Origin: Liolophura sinensis
Lineage: Eukaryota > Mollusca > Polyplacophora > Chitonida > Chitonidae
Direction: 5' to 3'
Assembly (NCBI RefSeq): GCF_032854445.1
Contig: NC_088296.1
Span: forward strand, 870,001 to 934,000
DNA length: 64,000 nucleotides
Below the pieces are notes generated by a model that was not told the DNA's origin, ran no database searches, and saw nothing but the letters and a program-made list of their open reading frames with translations. Position 1 is the stretch's first letter. Each line of letters starts with the position of its first letter. Positions 11,843-23,344 of this stretch are shown here, one piece after another. The position numbers were made by a program, and so were the translations under genes.

Positions 11843-12410
11843 AGGAGAAAAAAATTTAAATATGAATCAAATTGAAAAGAGTCTGCTTTTCCTCACGGGT
11901 GCATGCCATAAAAAAATCTAATATGTAGCTCAAGTTGACAAATTATAAATTAAGTCAGCGCCAAATTCCGTTGTGGGTGACTCCATTTTGCCCAAGAACT
12001 AGTCCTGAAGTCTTCTGTGTTAGGAGGGGAATTGCTGTCGGAAACCGCCGAAGTGCATTTCATACATTTCCTGTAGAACTCTTCTTCCCAGAAGGTAGCG
12101 AATAGTACAGTTCATTTTCTGCTTGACGATCGGGAAACCGGAGCGTTGGACGTAGTATCCGAGTTTACACGAACAGGCCGGCAGTTTTAAAGACTCCCAT
12201 TGGCTGAGAGGCAACATACCCCCAGCATAAATTACATGATGTTAAAGATAGAGGACGCGATGGACTCGGCAATTTATGCCAGCTTTGCCGTATTCAGGCT
12301 TTACGTGTATGGCGAGGAAAAATCCTAAAATTATGCAGCAGGCACAACCAGATAGAAAAAAGTGTGCTCCTTTCAGCCTATAGTGTCATGTTTTTAGGTT
12401 TTCTTCTCCT
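11843..12410. mobile_element. TTAA-flanked MITE candidate, 568 bp
   Basis: Terminal inverted repeats: left AGGAGAAAAAAATTTAAATA, right (reverse complement) AGGAGAAGAAAACCTAAAAA, with diverged similarity continuing to about 55 bp. Both ends are flanked by TTAA (11839-11842 and 12411-12414). TTAA target duplication is typical of piggyBac-superfamily DNA transposons, but the termini do not match the usual CCC start, so the superfamily is left open. No transposase frame is present. Confidence 0.55.
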
Positions 12411-12414
12411 TTAA

Positions 12415-15298
12415 GCCGAGTCTCGTGCCTTGTGGATGATGATATGGTTTGCTGGAATGAAGCTGTGAAGTCGCATGATGAGCGCGAGGTGTTGACGTAA
12501 AAGCTACAAAAGCTACACAGTTAGAAGCCATTCATCAAGATATTAAGAGTTAAAGCATGACAAATCAAATAAATATATCGCGCCTGGCGGTATATGTATG
12601 TACATCAAAACACATCAAAATAGCTCGTAAAATCATGACATTTGAAGTTTGATCAATTCTAACATCATTAAGTATTAACAAAATTATCGTTGACATGAAA
12701 TGACGGACAACTTTATGTTCCCCAGTCGTAAAACATGCATGCAGCCGCTTGCTACCACTTGCTGGAGAGTAGTGTATTAACGCGTGCTGGCAGAGGTATT
12801 AATTAAGGAAAGCGGAAGACGAAACACATGTTTATTGAACTCATGTCATTTTTACCTAATTTAACAAAATACCACGATATACCATGATCAGATGTTAATA
12901 GATTACAATTACACACACCTTAAAACGTTATTCAAGTAGATTGGTGCATATTACGGCGAAAACCAGATTACAAATTTGACAGTCACTTTCGATTTCAGCA
13001 ACAACATGTACAGCACTCATTAATAAATGTCTCTCATACAAATTTTACAGTTTCGTGATATGAACACAACAGAAGTTTCAGTTATGTTTAAAGTCAACTC
13101 ACCTTGGAGGGGGGAATCTGACGAGATTCGAGCCTCTGACACGAGATGTCTTCCGTGTTCGAGGCTAAACGTTAGTTTTCGCTTCCAGTTGCCTACAGTG
13201 GTAATGTTCACGACAAGAACATATCAAGAAACAGACGGTGGTTCCAGTTTAGTCCTCACCAACGATCGATATAATTTTAGTAAAACAAATTAGATTCCTT
13301 AATATCGAAAACCTTTAATATTGTCATTGTGTATTCAATGTGATGACCCGTGTTCCAGGCCTTTTAACGTCATGTCTGAAACAACGTTTCTGTCAGTAAG
13401 AGCGTCTCTTTGTCTTAACTAATCGGCAAGCTTTTAGGTCTAATAAGGCGGACCTGTTTAAATTAACATCAGTACGACAATGATTAAAACTGTGTACAGG
13501 CATTTATTGTCCCTTTATGGCTTTACGGCAGTCGTTGTGTTAGGATATCCATCTGGATTTTTAGATTTGTCCAACATCTTATGAGTAGTTCTTTCCACTG
13601 CTGTTGAAATAATTTCATTCAATGTTAACGAAAAACAGTCAAACCATCTCCAGATCTGAGATTTGTAATCTGTCGTTTGAGTTCAACACAACCTTCAGTA
13701 CTTTTGTCCAAAGCAAAGACTTTAATTTTGGACGCCGGTTTTTCTCTATTTTTATCGGTGAGAATCAAGAAAGCAGGCCATAGTTTCAACAGAGCTTCAT
13801 TTATCCTCTTAGCACCAAGTGAAGATATAGGCTGAGAGCACCATTAGTGGTAGGTACATCAGAAAAAGTAGAAGAATGAGAATTGGAAGACGACATCACA
13901 AAGACATACAAGAATTCATAGCGCCGTGTTTCTCACCCACCACTGAGGGTCAAGTAGGGTGAACCCCTTCTGTGAGTAACCTGCAGAAAGAGAAATGAGA
14001 ATTCCACGCCATCCTGGAGAAGATGGTTTTATCGCTTATACTCGGACAGGCCAAATCTAAACAGTAAGAAATAACCTACTCGACAGACTGAAAAGACTGT
14101 CGTCTGTAAAGATGTCAGGGTCAAAGCGCAGTGTTGGGCGCGAGGGTCTCGAAAGACCGACCAACCATCAACTCACACGGAAGACCGGATTGTCGAAAAG
14201 TGTGGTTTGTTTCTGAACTTTGTTTGAAAGATTCTCTTTCAGAAGTATGTCTACAATTCTATTACAGTTCGACGATCACTGTTTGATCTACATTCGACAA
14301 AGACAGCAAGAAACGACTCCATATTGACATGGCCATTATCATAGAGATGACGCAGAAAGGCGAAATCTCTTGTGTCAGACGGAATGAAGCTTGCGACCAA
14401 GATTTCGTGAGATTATAGGATATGGCGCAGAACAATCCCTTGCGAGTTCGTAAGGAAATCAGTCTACTTATTCCCATGTTTAAGAAATCTGGAAGCTGGC
14501 ATGGTTTGGCACGAACACATAGACGTATAGCAGTCTGATCTAAACATTACGGTAATGAGTAAACTGTTGGTTATCAAGAAGTTAATCGCCGTGAAAACCA
14601 GATTAGAACAGAGATTGAGACGTTTTCAGCTAATCAATCTATCCATGCATTTGTAGTATGATTTAGCCTTATAACTACCAGCTTCCATATGTCATTTAAA
14701 TGTGTTAATCATCAGTTAAATGCTAATGTGCCTGAAACTTCCTTGAAACTGACACTCACTGCGGGCCGGTATGTTCCATGGGTCATAAAGAAGCAATAAT
14801 AAATCTCATCAACTATCAGAATTGTTCAATAACACGCAATGTTCAGGCAAATAAAAATATTTGGGGAATGTACAGGCTGGCGAAGTTAACTATCAAGTTT
14901 ATTGCAAGGTTTGGAAGGTAGCTGACTCTGAAAAATTGGCATTACCTTTAATGGATTGCTAAAGAGTGTATGTTGTTTGCAAAAGATACGTAAGTTGGAA
15001 AATGTTATAAAAGTACTTTATCATCATTTGAAAGGTGCTTTTATCACAGAAAATTAAAAGGCAATTATATGGGTGAACAAAACCAAGTTAATAAAAGTAA
15101 ACTTAAATATCAAAAAGGTTTAAAAAGGAATATATCTTTAGTGGTGGACACGTTTGTCAGTGATTGATACTTCGCATTTAAAGACTTTTTGTGATCAGCT
15201 TATGACACTTGAGTACAAAATTCTATTGAATGGCGGAAGCTTGTATTGGAGGAAACTGAGTAACTGAGCACGTAAAGCCCTTAGGTTGTTACAGATAT
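12415..15298. other. 2.9 kb with no gene seen
   Basis: Short frames occur on both strands (for example 13027-13293 + and 14262-14477 -), but none has a recognisable domain or splice support. No tandem array or SINE was found. Confidence 0.45.
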
Positions 15299-15589
15299 TA
15301 CACTTTAACACAAATGACTGCGTGACTTTTTCGTTTGTTACAATATTAATAAACAGTAAGACATCAAACAATAGTATTCATCTTGTATTTTTGGGGTTTC
15401 TTGTAGATGTATGTCGGATGTGTTTTGTGTTCACTATGGATTTGTTGTATATACATCTTATACATTTTGAGCTCTTTGTGGGTTTCTTATACGTCTGATT
15501 CCTTTCACGTTTCGCCCCCTCCCCCGCCCCTCCCCAGACAGGCTTAGGCCTGTGGTTTACACTGGCCATTTAGTCAGTTGCATCCAGCA
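15299..15589 (+). repeat. 291-bp duplicated segment, copy 1
   Basis: Matches 17913-18203 over its whole length with a constant offset of 2614 bp, no indels and about two substitutions (near 15484 and 15488). It includes a C-rich block (CCCCTCCCCCGCCCCTCCCC). Right after it, GGGTGAGACCTGCAGTTTGG continues a diverged local repeat absent from copy 2. Confidence 0.93.
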
Positions 15590-15687
15590 GGGTGAGACCT
15601 GCAGTTTGGACTGGCTGTTTAGCCAGTAATAATTACTTTTACTCTAATGAAGGAACAACAGGAAGCACATCATTCAGAATGCTTAGT

Positions 15688-15752
15688 TATACGTGGGGAT
15701 GAGAGCATATATGTGGGGATGAGAGCGTATACGTGGGGATGAGAGCATATGT
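15688..15752 (+). repeat. Short 23-bp tandem repeat
   Basis: Three units of TACGTGGGGATGAGAGCATA type. Confidence 0.8.
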
Positions 15753-15879
15753 AGAGCAGTAATTCGATTAAAGAATCATTGCCCCACTGAGCCATCGCCT
15801 TGCATACTGTTTTTGTATTAAATATGGCACACTGCCTTATAATTAAGTCTGATTCATGATTACCTGGATTCAGGATCAA

Positions 15880-17125
15880 TACATTCATAATGATGAATAA
15901 GATCGTCAGGAGCGATATATTCATCATGATGAATAAGATCGTCAGGAGCGATATATTCATCATGATGAATAAGATCGTCAGGAGCGATATATTCATCATG
16001 TTGAATAAGATCGCCAGGATGAATAAGATAGCCAGGAACGATATATTCATCATGATGAATAAGATCGTCAGGAGCGATATATTCATCATGTTGAATAAGA
16101 TCGCCAGGATGAATAAGATCATCAGGAGCAATATATTCGTCATGTTGAATAAGATCGTCCGGAGCGATATATTCATCATGTTGAATAAGATCGCCAGGAT
16201 GAATAAGATCGCCAGGAGCAATATCTTCATCATGTTGAATAAAATCGCCAGGAGCAATATATTCGTCATGTTGAATAAGATCATCAGGAGCGGTATATTC
16301 ACCATGTTGAATAAGATCGCCAGGATGAATAAAATCGCCAGGAGCAATATATTCGTCATGTTCAATAAAATCGTCCGGAGCGATATATTCATCATGTTGA
16401 ATAAGATCGTCAGGAGCAACATATTCACCATGTTGAATAAGATCGCCAGGAGCAATATATTCATCGTGTTGAATAAGATCGTCAGGAGCAACATATTCAT
16501 CATGTTGAATAAGATCGCCAGGATGAATAAGATCGCCAGGAGCAATATATTCGTCATGTTCAATAAAATCGTCCGGAGCGATATATTCATCACGTTGAAT
16601 AAGATCGTCAGGAGCAACATATTCACCATGTTGAATAAGATCGCCAGGAGCAATATATTCATCATGTTGAATAAAATCGTCAGGAGCAACATATTTATCA
16701 TGTTGAATAAGATCGCCAGGATGAATAAAATTGCCAGGAGCAATATATTCGTCATGTTCAATAAAATCGTCAGGAGCGATATATTCATCATGTTGAATAA
16801 GATCGTCAGGGGCAACATATTCACCATGTTGAATAAGATCGCCAGGAGCAATATATTCATCGTGTTGAATAAAATCGTCAGGAGCAACATATTCATCATG
16901 TTGAATAAGATCTCCAGGAGCAATATATTCATCATGTTGAATAACTTCGTCAGGAGCAACATATTCATCAAGTTGAATAAGATCGTCAGGAGCAACATAT
17001 TCATGATGTTGAATAAGATCGCCTGGAGCAACATATTTATCATGCCAGGAGCAATATATTCATCATGTTGAATAAGATGGCCAGGAGCGATACATTCATC
17101 ATGTTGAATAAGATCGCCATGTTAA
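15880..17125. repeat. 36-bp minisatellite array
   Basis: About 33 units of ATGTTGAATAAGATCGCCAG followed by GAGCAATATATTCATC (36 bp), with occasional 18-bp partial units (ATGAATAAGATCGCCAGG). Neighbouring copies differ at a few fixed positions (GTC/GCC, GCGA/GCAA/ACA). Since 36 is divisible by 3 and no frame carries a stop, frames of 393 codons (+) and 457 codons (-) stay open; their 12-residue repeats are not evidence of a gene. Confidence 0.95.
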
Positions 17126-17692
17126 TTATATGAAAACTAGCAGTGGAAGCTCAACTGAGACCTACTTACATCACCAGATCCTAGGATCTAGGTTAAGAAC
17201 AACTAAGAAACTAGCAAGTTACACGACTGTCATATTCATTGAATCGGTTGTTGTAGAAGAATCATTGCGTCTTGCCGTCATCACTTAAAACTGCTGAATT
17301 CTCCTTGCACTAACAACAATTTCAACAATTATGTCCCGAAAGACATGAATTACACGTATACAAAGACCAAGGGCAATAAATTTTCAGCTTCCTTCAACTA
17401 TGCTGTTGAGACATCAAATTATTAAAAAGCAAAATTTTAGTGAACTAAGGCAGCCCGATTCAGAATACATCCTTCCTCATTCTGTTACTATATTCATGAC
17501 TGGAGAAATTTCTCGATGTCCCTTTGAAAAAATAAGAAGTCTTGCGGTTTCTCCGGTCATCTGTGGAAAAACTCATGCTGTCCCTATTAAATTTACCCGT
17601 GATTTTCTAAACTTTATCAAGGTGTGGGCTTGAAATAAGTACAATAAAGGGTTCTTAATATTCAAAAAATGTAAACTATGTGTCCTTTTTCG
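17126..17692. other. No gene seen
   Basis: Unique sequence. A 77-codon frame at 17400-17633 has no recognisable similarity. Confidence 0.45.
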
Positions 17693-17762
17693 TGGTGGCT
17701 CATTTGGTTAGCGCGCTAGCGTGTAATGACACGGGAACTTTTCACCAATGTGGTCGCTGTGC
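17693..17762 (+). mobile_element. SINE family B head, truncated at an array
   Basis: GGTGGCTCATTTGGTTAGCG and CGCTAGCGTGTAATGAC then CACCAATGTGGTCGCTGT match the tRNA-like head of family B. The SINE stops exactly where the 35-bp array starts, just before the B box would be complete. Confidence 0.7.
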
Positions 17763-19860
17763 CACCAGTAAGGACACTATACTGTTTGCTGGCTGACCAC
17801 CAGTATTGACACTATACTGTTTGCTGGCTGACCCCCAGCACAGAGACTGTACTGTTTGCTGGCTGACCACCAGTAGGGATAATACACTGTTTGCTGGCTG
17901 ACCACCAGTACATACACTTTAACACAAATGACTGCGTGACTTTTTCGTTTGTTACAATATTAATAAACAGTAAGACATCAAACAATAGTATTCATCTTGT
18001 ATTTTTGGGGTTTCTTGTAGATGTATGTCGGATGTGTTTTGTGTTCACTATGGATTTGTTGTATATACATCTTATACATTTTGAGCTCTTTGTGGGTGTC
18101 TCATACGTCTGATTCCTTTCACGTTTCGCCCCCTCCCCCGCCCCTCCCCAGACAGGCTTAGGCCTGTGGTTTACACTGGCCATTTAGTCAGTTGCATCCA
18201 GCACAGAGACTGTACTGTTTGCTGGCTGACCACCAGTAGGGATAATACACTGTTTGCTGGCTGACCACCAGTACATACACTGTACTGTTTGCTGGTTGAC
18301 CACCAGTACGGACACTATACTGTTTGCTGGTTGACCACCAGTACGGACACTATACTGTTTGCTGGCTGACCACCAGTACGGACACTGTACTGTTTGCTGG
18401 CTGACCACCAGTATGGACACTGTACTGTTTGCTGGCTGACCACCAGTACGGACACTATACTGTTTGCTAGCTGACGACCAGTACGGAAACTATACAGTTT
18501 GTTGGCTGACCACCAGTACAGACACTGTACTGTTTGCTGGCTGACCACCAGTACGGACACTGTACTGTTTGCTGGCTGACCACCAGTACGGACACTGTAC
18601 TGTTTGCTGGCTGACCACCAGTACGGACACTGTGCTGTTTGCTGGCTGACCACCAGTATGGACACTATACTGTTTCCTGGCTGACCACCAGTACGAACAC
18701 TATACTGTTTGCTGGCTGACCACCAGTAGGGACACTATACTGTTTCCTGGCTGACCACCAGTACGGACACTGTACTGTTTGCTGGCTGACCACTAGTACA
18801 GACGCTGTACTGTCTGCTGGTTGACCACCAGTACGGACACTGTACTGTTTGCTGGCTGACCACCAGTAGGGACACTATACTGTTTGCTGGCTGACCACCA
18901 GTACGGACACTGTACTGTTTGCTGGCTGACCACCAGTACGAACACTATACTGTTTGCTGGCTGACCACCAGTACGGACACTGTGCTGTTTGCTGGCTGAC
19001 CACCAGTGCGGACACTGTACTGTTTTCTGGCTGACCACCAGTACGGACACTATACTGTTTGCTGGCTGACCACCAGTACGGACACTGTACTGTTTGCTGG
19101 CTGACCACCAGTACGAACACTATACTGTTTGCTGGCTGACCACCAGTACGGACACTGTGCTGTTTGCTGGCTGACCACCAGTGCGGACACTGTACTGTTT
19201 TCTGGCTGACCACCAGTACGGAAACTATACAGTTTGTTGGCTGACCACCAGTACAGACACTGTACTGTTTGCTGGCTGACCACCAGTACGGACACTGTAC
19301 TGTTTGCTGGCTGACCACCAGTACGGACACTGTACTGTTTGCTGGCTGACCACCAGTACGGACACTGTGCTGTTTGCTGGCTGACCACCAGTATGGACAC
19401 TATACTGTTTCCTGGCTGACCACCAGTACGAACACTATACTGTTTGCTGGCTGACCACCAGTAGGGACACTATACTGTTTCCTGGCTGACCACCAGTACG
19501 GACACTGTACTGTTTGCTGGCTGACCACTAGTACAGACGCTGTACTGTCTGCTGGTTGACCACCAGTACGGACACTGTACTGTTTGCTGGCTGACCACCA
19601 GTAGGGACACTATACTGTTTGCTGGCTGACCACCAGTACGGACACTGTACTGTTTGCTGGCTGACCACCAGTACGAACACTATACTGTTTGCTGGCTGAC
19701 CACCAGTACGGACACTGTGCTGTTTGCTGGCTGACCACCAGTGCGGACACTGTACTGTTTTCTGGCTGACCACCAGTACGGACACTATACTGTTTGCTGG
19801 CTGACCACCAGTACGGACACTGTACTGTTCGCTGGCTGACCACAGTATGGACACTGTACT
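17763..19860. repeat. 35-bp minisatellite with 735-bp higher-order repeat
   Basis: About 50 units of CTGACCACCAGTACGGACAC followed by TGTACTGTTTGCTGG. Variant units (GAAACTATACAGTTTGTTGG; CCAGTGCGGACACTG; GTTTTCTGG) recur 735 bp apart, e.g. 18481 and 19216, 19006 and 19741. This is a higher-order repeat of 21 units covering roughly 18481-19080 and 19216-19815. A smaller 175-bp (5-unit) duplication is seen between 19006 and 19181. The array is interrupted by the 291-bp segment at 17913. Confidence 0.95.
17913..18203 (+). repeat. 291-bp duplicated segment, copy 2, inside the array
   Basis: Near-identical copy of 15299-15589 sitting within the 35-bp array. About 85 bp of array sequence before it (from CCAGCACAGAGACTGTACTG near 17836) is repeated directly after it (from about 18199), so the insertion is flanked by a long duplication of host sequence. 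Confidence 0.9.
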
Positions 19861-20206
19861 ATCTGCCGGATACTTATTACTGTCAGCTATCGCGTCGGGT
19901 GGATCAATACAGAAAACGAGTATGACGTGATACAAGTAAAACTAACAACCGTTTTACAGATAAATGACCCAGGCCGTGGTCCCTCCCGGCTCCCTCCCTC
20001 TTCCATATCAGATGGGGACGTCGCCTTTATTCTATAGTTTCAGTATCAGAAGTGCCTGCGTTAGGTTGAAGAAAGTATTCCTGAAGGAAAAGTTTCTAAG
20101 ATGACCGGACATTTAGCAAGTCATTGAGTTACATTTGGCAAAATTTGAGTTAACAAGTTAACCAATATGGTGCGTGTGAAGAAGGCGAGATAACCGCCGC
20201 TCCCCT
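19861..20206. other. No gene seen
   Basis: Unique sequence right of the 35-bp array; nothing supported. Confidence 0.45.
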
Positions 20207-20224
20207 CCCCCCCCCCCCCCCCCC
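20207..20224 (+). repeat. Poly-C tract
   Basis: 18 consecutive C, preceded by TCCCCT. Confidence 0.9.
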
Positions 20225-20521
20225 ACCAAAACTATGTGTTCGCCAGGGTTATCATATCGAAAAAATGAACTAAATACCTTATCAAGTTAAAAAATATCAA
20301 CTAGATTTGTCCACCTTTGCGGGTAGCAATGTGCGAAATTCTAGGTCGACTATATCTTTCCGTGTGGTAAAACGTCAGTGCGAAAAGAAAATTTGATTTG
20401 ATCAAATCCTTTGTTGTGTCCAGAAATACACTTGAGAATGAAAAAGAAAGAAAATTATATACTAACTTTCACGGTTGCCTTTCTATAAATGAAATGTGTA
20501 TACGAGGCTTTTATCACCATG

Positions 20522-20572
20522 TATTTATATATATTTATTTATTTATTTATTTATTTATTTATTTTTTTATTT
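20522..20572 (+). repeat. (TTTA)n microsatellite
   Basis: ATTT/TTTA tetranucleotide run next to the SINE fragment that follows. Confidence 0.85.
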
Positions 20573-20589
20573 GATTCTGGGTCATAACT

Positions 20590-20735
20590 GGACGAGGTGG
20601 TAAGCCCGCACGTGGGAAGGTCTTCCAACAACTTGCGGATGGCCGTGGGTTTCCCCCCGGGCTCGACCCGCCACCATAATGCTGGCTGCCGTCGTGTAAG
20701 TAAAATATTTTCGACCACGGCGTTTATTTGATTGC
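20590..20735 (+). mobile_element. SINE family B, middle and 3' part
   Basis: CACGTGGGAAGGTCTTCCAA, CGGATGGCCGTGGGTTTCCC, CCACCATAATGCTGGCTGCC and ACCACGGCGTTTATTTGATT; the head is lost. Confidence 0.7.
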
Positions 20736-20769
20736 TGTTTTAATCTGCACTGAACAATATTTTACTTTA

Positions 20770-21040
20770 CGACATAATATAATTAAAGACGTAGAGTACA
20801 GAGAGTAAAACCAGAGCAACGACGACAGAGTGATAGCTAACAATGCTCACACGTAATCAGCGAAACACTGTCTCTTGTCAGTTTACCTAAGTCAAGGTTT
20901 TATTCTAACTGTTCACGTAAATGCATAAATAGTAGCAATTTACACGTCCCCAAGCACTATGGCTTACGCAGAATTAGGTAAAAAGATTGCAGTGATGTTA
21001 AATGCAATACATTAGACGTCACTGATCCGGTATTACTCAA
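20770..21040 (-). repeat. Dispersed element C, inverted copy
   Basis: Reverse-complement match to 10080-10360, roughly 75-80% similar by eye. Shared: AATTAAAGACGTAGAGTACA, GGTTTTATTCTAACTGTTCA, AATGCATAAATAGTAGCAAT, TTAGACGTCACTGAT. Confidence 0.6.
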
Positions 21041-21164
21041 TGTGCATTTATCACAGTCAGCGGAACAACCAGCAATCGGTCATGCCGGCATTTCCTCCAG
21101 CTATATTTAATTGTCTACACAAACGGATAACAGCAATAATGAGTTCATACCAAAGCGGAAATAA

Positions 21165-22140
21165 GGTCACGATAGGCTAAATAATAACTCATCACACTGA
21201 GTTATCAGGGATGCCTGTCACACTGAGTTATAAGGGATGCCTGTCACACCGACTTATCGGGGATGCCAGTCACATTGAGTTATCACGGATGTCTGTCACA
21301 TTGAGTTATCATGGATGCCTGTCGTGAGCTAATGGCAGACTAGGGAATAATAACTCATCACAATGAGTTATCACGGATGTCTGTCATATTGAGTTATCAC
21401 GGATGCCTGTTGTGCGCTACTGACAGACTAGGGAATAATAGCTCATCACACTTAGTTATCATGGATGCCTGTCACAATGAGTTATCACGGAGGTCTGTCC
21501 TGCGCTGATGACAGACTGGGGTATGATAACTTATCACAATGAGTTATCACGGATGTCTGTCACATTGAGTCATCACGGATGCATTTCGTGCGTTAATGAC
21601 AGACTGGGGTATAATATCTCATCACACTTAGTTATCACGGATGTTTGTCACATTGAGTTATCACGGATGCCTGTCTTGCGCTAATGACAGACTGAGGGAA
21701 TAATAACTCATCACAATGAGTTATCACGGATGCTTGTGGTGCGCTGATGACAGACTGAGGGATTCAGAGAGCGAGGCCACGGGGCTTATCTCTGCTGCGA
21801 TCATACACCTAATATGTACAGGTACACTGAGTAATCACAGATATCTGTCACACTGAGTTATCACGAATGCCTGTCGTGCGCTGATGACAGACTGGGGAAA
21901 AATAACTCATCACACTGGTTTATCACGGATGCCTGTCGTGCGCTGATGACAGACTGAGGGATTCAAGCGCGAGGCCAAGGGGCTTATCTCTGCTGCGATC
22001 ATACACACAAATATGTACAGGTACACTGAGTTATCGCTGATACCTGTCACACTGAGTTATCACGGATGCCTTTCGTGCGCAGATGGCAGACTAAGAGATT
22101 CAAAGCGCAGAGCCAAGGGGCTTATCTCTGCTGCGAACAA
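21165..22140. repeat. Mixed tandem array built on GAGTTATCACGGATGCCTG
   Basis: About 26-bp subunits (CACTGAGTTATCACGGATGC) are organised into longer irregular blocks of about 90-110 bp that also carry GCGCTGATGACAGACTGAGG and AATAATAACTCATCACA. At the right, blocks of about 190 bp with GGGGCTTATCTCTGCTGCGA recur near 21780, 21980 and 22115. Confidence 0.85.
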
Positions 22141-22176
22141 AGGCGTTCGTATACGCTGTGAAAAGTAATTCCTTCC

Positions 22177-22235
22177 TGAAAGAAGTCAAAGACTTCAGAC
22201 AAGTAAGAGACTTCAGACAAGTAAGAGACTTCAAC
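22177..22235 (+). repeat. Short 20-bp tandem repeat
   Basis: GACTTCAGACAAGTAAGAGA repeated with a partial third unit. Confidence 0.8.
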
Positions 22236-22554
22236 TCTCCTCTTTTTCAGTGCACTGGCCTCCTGTCATACTTGGGAAGTCGAGCATACGAATGTGAGGC
22301 TCCCGTCTCTAGCCTCGTGGGAGCGTGCCGCCCGCATTAGAAAAAAGTTTTGTTTTATCGGATCTAAATACACCAAAACAGCCATTCTATAAATGTTGAG
22401 AACTGTGTTACCGATTTTGAACGGTAAGACGTACTTTGCCAGAACTATTCGGTAAAGTTGTGGAGCGGATTCTGCTGATTGGTACCGAACATGTAGTCTG
22501 TTTGTATTTAGACAATACCGGAGTGATTAAAGATTGGTAATTACTTGGTCATTA

Positions 22555-22796
22555 CACTGAAAAAAACAATCTGTTAAATTTAACAGAAAATCTATAGTCT
22601 TAGTGATGTTAGAATGTATTCAATACCACAGTATTGTGTCGTATTTAACGTAATATCGTTAGTCTGATAGAACGGTTATTTTGAACTAATAGAATGTGTG
22701 TTATATCTACCAGAATAATCTTCTGCAATAACAATACATTCTAGCATCACTCAGACAACTGATTTTCTGATAAATTTAATACATTATTTTTGAGTG
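22555..22796. mobile_element. TA-flanked MITE, 242 bp
   Basis: The left end CACTGAAAAAAACAATCTGT and the reverse complement of the right end CACTCAAAAATAATGTATTA start terminal inverted repeats that stay recognisable for about 70 bp (TAAATTTAACAGAAAATC against TAAATTTATCAGAAAATC, then TAGTGATGTTAGAATGTATT against GAGTGATGCTAGAATGTATT). Both ends are flanked by TA (22553-22554, 22797-22798). TA duplication with this structure suggests a Tc1/mariner-type non-autonomous element. There is no transposase. Confidence 0.8.
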
Positions 22797-23344
22797 TATT
22801 ACAATACTCATCACGTCTTACACGTATACGATGACGACCAGTGCGTCACGGATGGAAACAAACCAGCTGTACGAAGTTATATTCCATGAACCTTTCCATG
22901 AGCTTGAACGCTGAATGCAATTTAGAAAGTTTGGATACCTGTCATGTGAACAATATTTCGTTTACTAGTACTTCATCTCTTCCTGTTACACACAATTTGC
23001 TCTCAAAACATATTACACCTTGTTTATTTCATTTAGAGTGGCCCATGGAAACATGGACAAATCCAAAAATAGGAAGTTTATTCAAAATGTGAGTGTGAAT
23101 TGGTATCACATCCATTGTTCTCACTTTGTGTTTTTCAGGGAATTATTATCAAGTTATCTCACCTTTTGCAGCATTTTCGAGAACAAATCAGTCCAAGTAC
23201 AAACCTTCATGTGGATATCAAAGGCCATTGTTTTAGTAGTTTTTTATCGGACGTAATGCAGTGTAATATCTAAGAGTGAAGCATCAAGTACATTCCATTA
23301 CTTGCCACAAACTAAACTGTTTTTCAAGGACTTTAAATGATGGA
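22797..23344. other. No gene seen
   Basis: Unique sequence; overlapping short frames at 22841-23256 resemble nothing known to me. Confidence 0.45.

Noticed and set aside
12020-12217. 65-codon - strand frame
   Set aside because: It lies inside the TTAA-flanked element and matches no family.
15670-17071. 457- and 393-codon open frames on opposite strands
   Set aside because: Both lie on the 36-bp array; a stop-free period divisible by 3 opens them automatically. No domain is present.
17763-19860. CRISPR-like array
   Set aside because: Repeats are contiguous with no unique spacers, and the genome is eukaryotic; it is a minisatellite. The same applies to the other arrays.
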